A stretch of 11,804 bases of DNA, taken from contig DQFX01000015.1 of assembly GCA_003531585.1 (NCBI GenBank), forward strand, positions 1 through 11,804, given 5' to 3'. Every line of letters begins with the position of its first letter. Positions within the stretch are counted from its first letter, which is position 1. The notes beneath the pieces were generated by a model. It searched no databases. It was not told the origin of the DNA and was given only the letters and a program-made list of their open reading frames with translations. The position numbers and the translations under genes are program-made. The DNA comes from Oscillospiraceae bacterium. Its GTDB lineage: Bacteria; Bacillota; Clostridia; Oscillospirales; Ruminococcaceae. Positions 11,782 through 11,804 of this stretch are shown one piece after another.

Positions 11782-11804
11782 GAAACAGTCCACCGGACTG
11801 TTTC
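11782..11804. repeat. Perfect palindrome at the right edge
   Basis: GAAACAGTCC and GGACTGTTTC form ten perfect pairs around ACC and run to the last base. The element is probably cut by the window edge. It could be a terminator or the start of another palindromic intergenic repeat. Confidence 0.55.

Noticed and set aside
1..11804. CRISPR array, tRNA, rRNA or prophage genes
   Set aside because: No regularly spaced repeats, cloverleaf patterns or phage-type genes were seen on either strand.

Overview
The window looks like the chromosome of a spore-forming, gut-type Clostridia member, probably Oscillospiraceae/Ruminococcaceae-like. The grounds are: a spoIIID gene, an ECF-type vitamin transporter subunit, rubrerythrin (anaerobic oxidative-stress defence), a DUF4358 lipoprotein, two small secreted proteins with an SPxTG sorting-type tail, cytosolic GH26-type enzymes, and AGGAGG-type ribosome binding sites with AT-rich spacers between moderately GC-rich genes. 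Species cannot be read from the sequence. No rRNA, tRNA or CRISPR array was seen.

Layout. 1-235 holds no gene, only a perfect hairpin. 245-3131 (minus) is a compact operon: murA, a WalJ/YycJ-type metallo-beta-lactamase-fold protein, a Dabb-domain protein and a hypoxanthine/uracil-DNA glycosylase family protein, joined by 1-base and 11-base overlaps and one 10-base gap, ending in a hairpin that contains the last stop codon. 3132-3685 is a 550-base regulatory spacer with promoters for both directions and a structured leader. 3686-4417 (plus) is a secreted beta-rich protein with an SPDTG tail. 4437-4681 holds two near-identical terminators flanking a highly palindromic, MITE-like element. 4681-5790 (minus) carries spoIIID, a small four-Cys protein and a second, low-complexity secreted protein with an SPETG tail. 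6032-6565 (plus) is rubrerythrin. 6566-6936 is a scar region: a hairpin with no U-tract on the plus strand, a 56-base inverted second copy of the palindromic element, and remains of a lipoprotein gene. 6937-7497 (minus) is an ECF S-component. 7949-9394 and 9726-10865 (plus) are two glycoside hydrolases without signal peptides, the first driven by a strong promoter overlapped by a perfect cre/LacI-type operator. 10946-11662 is a DUF4358 lipoprotein, and the window ends on a perfect palindrome.

How the parts fit. The left operon joins wall-precursor synthesis with a wall-homeostasis hydrolase and a DNA-repair enzyme. The right half looks like catabolite-controlled intracellular processing of (manno)oligosaccharides, but no sugar transporter is present in the window. 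The most unusual material is non-coding: the palindromic element present in two inverted copies, the structured leaders of the secreted-protein and hydrolase genes, and the large imperfect inverted repeat between the two hydrolase genes.
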